Shown: positions 59,508-64,000 of the stretch, one piece after another
How positions within the stretch are numbered: position 1 is the first letter of the stretch
How the letters are laid out: each line of letters starts with the position of its first letter
Source of the DNA: CAG-826 sp964583155
Lineage (GTDB): Bacteria > Bacillota_I > Bacilli_A > RFN20 > CAG-826
Assembly (NCBI GenBank): GCA_964583155.1
Contig: CAZOUY010000004.1
Coordinates: 36,626-100,625, forward strand
Direction: 5' to 3'
DNA length: 64,000 bases
The notes under the pieces: model-generated
Seen by the model: the letters and a program-made list of their open reading frames with translations, nothing else
Databases searched by the model: none
What the model was told of the DNA's origin: nothing
Program-made: the position numbers and the translations under genes

Positions 59508-59535
59508 GGCTTTCCAAAAGTGGGAAGTCTTTTTT
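59508..59535 (+). terminator. Terminator of the SAM riboswitch expression platform
   Basis: GGCTTTCC (59508-59515) pairs with GGGAAGTC (59522-59529) with two G-U pairs, followed by six T residues, 34 bases before metK. I did not identify the antiterminator with certainty. Confidence 0.75.
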
Positions 59536-59569
59536 ATATTTTATAGGGAATTATAGGGAGAAGTATGGT

Positions 59570-60742
59570 ATGGAAAGAATTGTTTTTACAAGTGAATCGG
59601 TTTCTGAAGGGCATCCAGATAAGGTTTGCGATCAAATAAGCGATGCTATTTTGGATGCATGCTTAAAGGCTGATCCTCACGCACATGTCGCCTGTGAATG
59701 TTTTATAACCACAGAGTATTTAGTAATTGGTGGAGAAATTACCACCACGCATCCGGTTGATTATGAAAAAATTGCGCGCAATGTTTTAAAAAGAATCGGC
59801 TATACTCATCCGGAATTAGGCATTGGAGCGGATAGCTGTCGCATTGATATTCGCGTTAAAACACAATCTCCCGACATTGCGCAAGGAGTAAATCGAGGCA
59901 ATTTAGTTCAACAAGGAGCCGGTGACCAGGGAATAATGTTTGGTTATGCCTGCGATGAAAGTGATGGCTATATGCCTTTACCTTTAGTGGTGGCCCATAA
60001 ATTAGTGAGAGTAGCCAGTACGTTAAGAAAGCAAGGAAAGTTTAAATACGCTCGTCCCGATATGAAATCACAAGTGACAATCGATTATACCGATCCGCAA
60101 AATTTAAGAGTCGATACCATTTTAATGTCGATACAGCACGATCCGGATGTGAATTTTGAGGAGTTTAAAAAGTTTATCATCGATAATATTATGCATCCGG
60201 TGGTTGATTCCTTTGGATTGAATCAGGACTTCAAAATTTTAATCAATCCGACCGGTCGCTTCGTTGTTGGTGGACCGATGGGTGATACCGGTTTAACGGG
60301 GCGAAAAATAATCGTTGACACCTATGGTGGTATCGCGAGCCATGGCGGCGGATGTTTTTCTGGCAAGGATCCTTCGAAGGTCGATCGTTCTGCGGCCTAT
60401 ATGGCACGATATATCGCGAAGAATTTAGTAGCGGCCGGGATAGCTAAACGCATGGAAATTCAATTGAGCTATGCTATCGGAGTGGCGGAGCCTTTAAGTA
60501 TTGCGGTATTGACATATGGTACTAGCCAATATTCGAATGAGTATATTTTGACATTAATCAAGACCATTTTTGATTGTCGCCCGGGCTCAATTATCAAAAA
60601 CTTTGCGCTTTTAACCCCCTCTTTCAACTATGAAGATTTAGCCTGCTATGGTCATTTTGGCCGTCCTGATTTGGATTTGCCGTGGGAGCGGCTTGATAAG
60701 ATAGCGGTCGTTAAGGAATATCTGACGACCCATAAGATTTAA
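59570..60742 (+). CDS. metK: S-adenosylmethionine synthetase
   Basis: MetK makes SAM from methionine and ATP. The 390-residue protein has FTSESVSEGHPDKVCDQISDA split as SVSEGHPDKVCDQ, the GAGDQGIMFGYA hexapeptide region, and the GGGCFSGKDPSKVDRSAAY phosphate loop. Length and motifs are standard. ATG 59570 follows AGGGAG; the ATG five bases earlier is out of frame. It is controlled by the SAM riboswitch upstream. Confidence 0.97.
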   Translation: MERIVFTSESVSEGHPDKVCDQISDAILDACLKADPHAHVACECFITTEYLVIGGEITTTHPVDYEKIARNVLKRIGYTHPELGIGADSCRIDIRVKTQSPDIAQGVNRGNLVQQGAGDQGIMFGYACDESDGYMPLPLVVAHKLVRVASTLRKQGKFKYARPDMKSQVTIDYTDPQNLRVDTILMSIQHDPDVNFEEFKKFIIDNIMHPVVDSFGLNQDFKILINPTGRFVVGGPMGDTGLTGRKIIVDTYGGIASHGGGCFSGKDPSKVDRSAAYMARYIAKNLVAAGIAKRMEIQLSYAIGVAEPLSIAVLTYGTSQYSNEYILTLIKTIFDCRPGSIIKNFALLTPSFNYEDLACYGHFGRPDLDLPWERLDKIAVVKEYLTTHKI

Positions 60743-60827
60743 ATTTAAGAATACTCTTATTAAAATAAAATAAATTGAGCCATAATATTTATGGATTATG
60801 AATAATTGCCAAGAAAGTGCAAATGAA

Positions 60828-60856
60828 TTGTTTATAGTCATGATCTTAATTATAAT
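60828..60856 (+). promoter_or_regulatory. Promoter of the DapB-like dehydrogenase gene
   Basis: TTGTTT (60828-60833) and TATAAT (60851-60856) are 17 bases apart. The intergenic stretch before it contains no strong metK terminator that I can see, only a CCATAA/TTATGG repeat. Confidence 0.7.
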
Positions 60857-60898
60857 ATTTATGTAGTTTAATTTTTCGAAATAGGAGGATGAAGAGAA

Positions 60899-61930
60899 AT
60901 GAGAAAAATTAGAGTCGTGCAATACGGATGCGGAAAAATGTCAAAGTATATTTTACGCTACTTACATGAAAAGGGTGCTGAAATTGTCGGAGCGATTGAT
61001 GTTAATCCGAAAATTGTCGGTATGGATGTCGGTGACTTTGCTGATTTAGGCGTCAAAACAGGTGTTTTAATTTCGAAAAATGCCGATAAAGTTCTCGATG
61101 AATGTGATGCCGATGTCGCTATTGTGACTTTATTTAGTTTTGTTTCTGATATCTACAAGCATGTTGAAAAATGTGTTAGCCGAGGGATAAATGTTATCAC
61201 CACTTGTGAAGAGGCTATTTATCCATGGACTACCGCGGCTGCCTTGACTAATAAATTGGATCGCATTGCCAAAGAAACCGGATGCACTGTCACCGGTTCA
61301 GGAATGCAGGATATTTTTTGGATTAATATGGTCGCCATGGTTGCCGGTGGGTGCCATGATGTGAAAAAGATTAAGGGAGCTTACAGCTATAATGTCGAAG
61401 ATTATGGCTTAGCATTGGCCGAAGCCCATGGCAGTGATTTGAGCGTTGAAGAATTTGAAAAGACTTTAGCGCATCCTGAAGAAGATGTTCCTTCTTATGC
61501 TTGGAACGCTAGTGAGGCTCTCGCTAATAAATTAGGATTGACAATTAAATCGATAACGCAACGCAATGTTCCTTATGTTATTGATAAAGATCTTTATAGT
61601 GAGACGCTTGGTCGGACGATTAAAGCTGGCCGCTGCATTGGTATGTCGGCCGTAGTAACCATCGAAACGATCCAAGGCATAACTATTGAAGAGGAGACAA
61701 TCGGAAAAGTTTATGGTCCGGATGATGGCGATATGTGTGATTGGAAGATTGAAGGCGAGCCCAACACGGAATTTCATGTGGTGAAGCCGGCAACAGTGGA
61801 ACATACCTGCGCGACTGTCGTAAATCGTATTCCATCGTTGTTACGTGCCAATCCAGGATATGTTACCTCTGATCAATTAGATGAGATTTCTTACTTAACA
61901 TACCCAATGCAATTTCATATTGAAGATTAA
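60899..61930 (+). CDS. DapB-like NAD(P)-dependent dehydrogenase, 2,4-diaminopentanoate dehydrogenase-like
   Basis: The 343-residue protein has a Rossmann N-terminus (RKIRVVQYGCGKMSKYI, VGAIDVNPKIVG) and the dihydrodipicolinate reductase-like fold. Segments such as DVAIVTLFSFVSD, GINVITTCEEAIYPW and TGSGMQDIFWINM resemble 2,4-diaminopentanoate dehydrogenase of ornithine fermentation. No other gene of that pathway is in the window, so the substrate is open. It has its own promoter and terminator. Confidence 0.75.
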   Translation: MRKIRVVQYGCGKMSKYILRYLHEKGAEIVGAIDVNPKIVGMDVGDFADLGVKTGVLISKNADKVLDECDADVAIVTLFSFVSDIYKHVEKCVSRGINVITTCEEAIYPWTTAAALTNKLDRIAKETGCTVTGSGMQDIFWINMVAMVAGGCHDVKKIKGAYSYNVEDYGLALAEAHGSDLSVEEFEKTLAHPEEDVPSYAWNASEALANKLGLTIKSITQRNVPYVIDKDLYSETLGRTIKAGRCIGMSAVVTIETIQGITIEEETIGKVYGPDDGDMCDWKIEGEPNTEFHVVKPATVEHTCATVVNRIPSLLRANPGYVTSDQLDEISYLTYPMQFHIED

Positions 61931-61936
61931 ATAATA

Positions 61937-61967
61937 AAAAGGTCAATGAAAATTGACCTTTTCTTTT
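61937..61967 (+). terminator. Terminator of the DapB-like gene
   Basis: AAAAGGTCAAT pairs with ATTGACCTTTT around a 4-base loop, followed by TCTTTT. Confidence 0.85.
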
Positions 61968-62093
61968 ATATCCGTAAGTATTATATCATATATTTAATGA
62001 CAAAATAAGACTATATTTTTTCATTGATTCATGCAACAATAATAATGTAGGAAACTACCGGATCTTATTAATTTGGAAAGGAGCAGATATATT

Positions 62094-62651
62094 ATGAAAT
62101 ACCAAATTATCGGAAAGAATATTGTTGTAACTAAAGGGATTAGCGACGCTTTAATCAAAAAAATGTCGCGAATGGACAAATACTTTTTAATTGATGAAGA
62201 TGTGGAATGTCGGGCGGTTGTCAGGACTTATAAAAATAGTGGACAAAAAGTGGAAATTACCATCTTTACAAATATGATGACTTTTAGAGCCGAAGTAGTT
62301 GATGCGGATTTATATGCCGCCTTTGATTTAGCGATTGATAAGCTCGAGGGGCAGATGCGAAAGCTAAAAACGCGCTTGGATCAAAGAACGAATGGTGGCC
62401 ATGGCTTAGGTAAAGCGATTGCGTTTGAGAATTTCGAAGCGGATTTAGAAGAAGAAGAGAATGAAGAAGTGGTTCGAACCAAAGGCTATCATTTGGAACC
62501 GATGAGCATCGATGAGGCTATTACGAGAATGGATGCCCTAGGCCACGATTTCTTTATGTATCTTGATGAAGAGGATGAACTTATTTCCGTTGTTTACCAT
62601 CGTGCTGATGGAGGATATGGTATTATTCAGGCGGAAAATAAATTAGCGTAA
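62094..62651 (+). CDS. hpf: Long-form ribosome hibernation promoting factor
   Basis: Long HPF dimerises 70S ribosomes into inactive 100S particles in stationary phase. The 185-residue protein has an N-terminal S30AE domain (about residues 1-100) with KYQIIGKNIVVTKGISDAL, and a C-terminal dimerisation domain (about 125-185) with MSIDEAITRMDALGHDFFMYLDEE and YHRADGGYGII. ATG 62094 follows GGAAAGGAG. It is a single gene with a terminator. Confidence 0.95.
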   Translation: MKYQIIGKNIVVTKGISDALIKKMSRMDKYFLIDEDVECRAVVRTYKNSGQKVEITIFTNMMTFRAEVVDADLYAAFDLAIDKLEGQMRKLKTRLDQRTNGGHGLGKAIAFENFEADLEEEENEEVVRTKGYHLEPMSIDEAITRMDALGHDFFMYLDEEDELISVVYHRADGGYGIIQAENKLA

Positions 62652-62658
62652 TTATCTT

Positions 62659-62687
62659 AAACGGTTGCCAATGGTAACCGTTTTTTT
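62659..62687 (+). terminator. Terminator of hpf
   Basis: AAACGGTT pairs with AACCGTTT around a 9-base loop, followed by T residues. Confidence 0.88.
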
Positions 62688-62770
62688 AATGCTCTATTGG
62701 AACAATATGCGAAAAATCATTATTCTAAATAACTTCTTTTTTTCATTTATTAAAATGTGGAGGAGAAGGA

Positions 62771-62802
62771 TAAATTACTTTTTATTATATATTAGTAATT
62801 TA
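62771..62802 (+). promoter_or_regulatory. Leader hairpin in front of the aspartokinase gene
   Basis: TAAATTAC (62771-62778) and GTAATTTA (62795-62802) are perfect complements around a 16-base spacer. GGAGGAGAAGG (62759-62769) precedes it without a nearby start codon, while the ATG at 62816 has only GTGG. The strong ribosome-like site before the hairpin is unexplained. Confidence 0.35.
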
Positions 62803-62815
62803 TCGTGGAAAAAGT

Positions 62816-63814
62816 ATGAAAATCTATAAATTTGGAGGTAGTATTCTAGCTACAGCCTCCTCAAGAGACATCGCTATTAAGCTTCTTCAAGAACAGAAAG
62901 AAGAACGAATTATTGTCGTCTGCAGCGCTATGGGAAGAAATGGTTTTCCCTATGCCACAGACACTTTCAAGAATTTGATTCATGAAAATACTTTGCAGGA
63001 TAAAGAAATGGCGAGGCTATTATCAATGGGAGAAAACATCTCGGCTTTGCTATTCACCAGCGAATGCCGAAAAAACAATCTCCACGCTATTTGTTTGAGT
63101 GTCCATCAGCTGGGAATCATTACCGATCATAATTATTTGGATGCTTCCGTTTTAAAGATCGATAGTCAATATCTCAAAATGGCACTTAAGCAATATCAGG
63201 TGGTCGTGATTCCAGGGTTTGTGGGTGAAAATGAGGAAAAAGAAATAACGGTTTTAGGAAGAGGCGGAAGTGATTTAAGCGCTGTTTTAATTGCAGAAGC
63301 GCTTGAAGAAAAAGAGGTGTACCTATGGAAAGATGTCGATGGTATTTATCCTAGCTACCCATTGATTGGGAAAAGTCTGCTTCCATATGACGCTTTGAAT
63401 TATGAGGAAATGAAGCAATTAATTGCGCTTGGATACAATATTATTCAAGATAAAGCAATCATATGGGCTCAAAAAGCGGATATTAGGATTCATCTTCGTC
63501 ACTATTTGCATCCCGATCAAGGCACTGATATCTATAAAAGACCATCGACTAAAGAATGTATCGGCTTGTTTTCCAATAATCATGAAATACGTTTAGCATC
63601 CTTTCGACCGGATGAAGTATTTTCGCATATCCAAGAGCTCTTGAAGACGCAACATATATTTCTTAAAGATTATGTGATAGGGCATAATCAAGTGGTTATT
63701 TATCTTCCATCCTCACAAATATCGGTCGCGCGTAAGCTCATATTAAACTTATATTGGAATAGCAAAGAAAAACCATCTTCTGAAAAGAGCAATATATCGA
63801 AGAGTCAGCAATAA
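62816..63814 (+). CDS. Short aspartokinase
   Basis: Aspartokinase phosphorylates aspartate, the first step to lysine, threonine, methionine and diaminopimelate. The 332-residue protein has the catalytic core with MKIYKFGGSI, VVCSAMGRNGFPY, LGRGGSDLSAVLIAEAL and DVDGIYPSYP. After residue about 240 only about 90 residues remain, so the two usual ACT domains are reduced or degenerate, and feedback control may be absent. The Bacillus dapG enzyme, which feeds dipicolinate synthesis in spores, is a possible relative, but that gene order is not visible here. The ribosome site is weak. Confidence 0.8.
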   Translation: MKIYKFGGSILATASSRDIAIKLLQEQKEERIIVVCSAMGRNGFPYATDTFKNLIHENTLQDKEMARLLSMGENISALLFTSECRKNNLHAICLSVHQLGIITDHNYLDASVLKIDSQYLKMALKQYQVVVIPGFVGENEEKEITVLGRGGSDLSAVLIAEALEEKEVYLWKDVDGIYPSYPLIGKSLLPYDALNYEEMKQLIALGYNIIQDKAIIWAQKADIRIHLRHYLHPDQGTDIYKRPSTKECIGLFSNNHEIRLASFRPDEVFSHIQELLKTQHIFLKDYVIGHNQVVIYLPSSQISVARKLILNLYWNSKEKPSSEKSNISKSQQ

Positions 63815-64000
63815 TCTAACCAGGGACAATCGCACTTCGTTTTATTATAAGCAATGCATTAAAATTCCAAAAATGAATATGGCAAAATGGCTCATATTCG
63901 ATTGTTATTTTCCTTTTTGCGTAACAATAGCAACAAAATAATGAAAAATGTTAAGTGACAAATTAAACGCAAAAAAATAGAAAGAAAAAGGAAGGAACGA
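63815..64000. other. Gene-free window end with a hairpin and motif copy D
   Basis: No gene is seen. GAATATG and CATATTC (about 63874-63901) form a hairpin followed by GATTGTTATTTTCC, a weak terminator for the aspartokinase gene. On the minus strand a TATAAT-like hexamer lies near 63843-63848. Motif copy D occupies 63948-63970. AAGGAAGG near the last bases may be the ribosome site of the next gene. Confidence 0.45.
63948..63970 (-). repeat. Intergenic motif copy D
   Basis: On the minus strand it reads GCGTTTAATTTGTCACTTAA, matching copies A, B and C. If it faces the same way as the others it points left, where no gene is recognised before aspartokinase, so its target is unknown. Confidence 0.55.

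Noticed and set aside
1..64000. CRISPR array, transposase or prophage
   Set aside because: No regularly spaced repeats, transposase motifs or phage structural genes were found; the repeated intergenic motif occurs only as single, far-apart copies.

Overview
The window is a chromosomal segment of a low-GC, walled, apparently endospore-forming member of the Bacillota, most likely class Bacilli. The evidence is the gene order pgsA-cinA-recA-rny-ymdB-spoVS-miaB-ymcA-cotE-mutS-mutL-miaA, which is the Bacillus subtilis order, together with cotE and spoVS themselves, dnaD-nth-(ponA-recU), a gpsB/divIVA-like gene next to rnpB, ywiB-argS-rpoE, and a yutH-like gene facing a NifU-like gene. TGA is used as an ordinary stop (for example pgsA, miaB, mutL), so this is not a UGA-recoding mollicute. 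A lineage near Turicibacter, Haloplasma or the erysipelotrichs is a guess from gene content, not something shown here.

Layout. 0-9.5 kb: tRNA maturation and DNA replication/repair (short CCA enzyme, DnaD, endonuclease III, PBP1, RecU, a DEDDh exonuclease), a very cysteine-rich protein, GpsB/DivIVA, RNase P RNA, PgsA, CinA and RecA. 9.5-22.6 kb: an interrupted zinc-ribbon gene, a candidate small RNA, RNase Y, YmdB, SpoVS, MiaB, YmcA, CotE, MutS/MutL, MiaA, formate-THF ligase and a DUF951 protein. 22.6-27.3 kb: a three-gene ABC system of the FtsX/MacB kind, which looks accessory. 27.5-39 kb: cold shock protein, YchF, IspF, a GNAT gene beside decayed DNA, a second class A PBP, YwiB, ArgS, RpoE, aldolase, NrnA, a CysQ-like phosphatase, a YutH-like protein and a NifU-domain protein. 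39-43.6 kb: a four-gene minus-strand membrane cluster (SPFH-zinc ribbon, small membrane protein, TM2, DUF2752), LicD and an unknown anchored protein. 43.7-44.2 kb: five tRNAs. 44.4-52.5 kb: Pgi, an S1 protein, IspD, a HAD phosphatase, GpmI, an acetyltransferase, a methyltransferase, an AraC pseudogene and tRNA-Leu(GAG). 52.5-64 kb: a membrane protein, a lipid glycosylation/acylation operon (GT4, flippase-GT4 fusion, PlsC-like), PduL, a TSCPD protein, a small unknown protein, a SAM riboswitch and metK, a DapB-like dehydrogenase, long HPF and a short aspartokinase.

The most interesting signals are regulatory. A repeated 23-25 bp intergenic motif lies about 60-85 bp upstream of the predicted starts of the tRNA operon, tRNA-Leu(GAG) and a candidate small RNA in front of rny; a fourth copy lies at the window edge. 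A compact SAM-I/IV-like riboswitch in front of metK begins inside the 3' end of a small upstream reading frame, directly after a promoter that also lies in that frame. Other points: a CCA enzyme cut down to head and neck, a 26-cysteine protein, a flippase-glycosyltransferase fusion, and two genes with in-frame stops.

All identifications come from reading motifs and synteny by eye. No database search, folding program or codon analysis was run.
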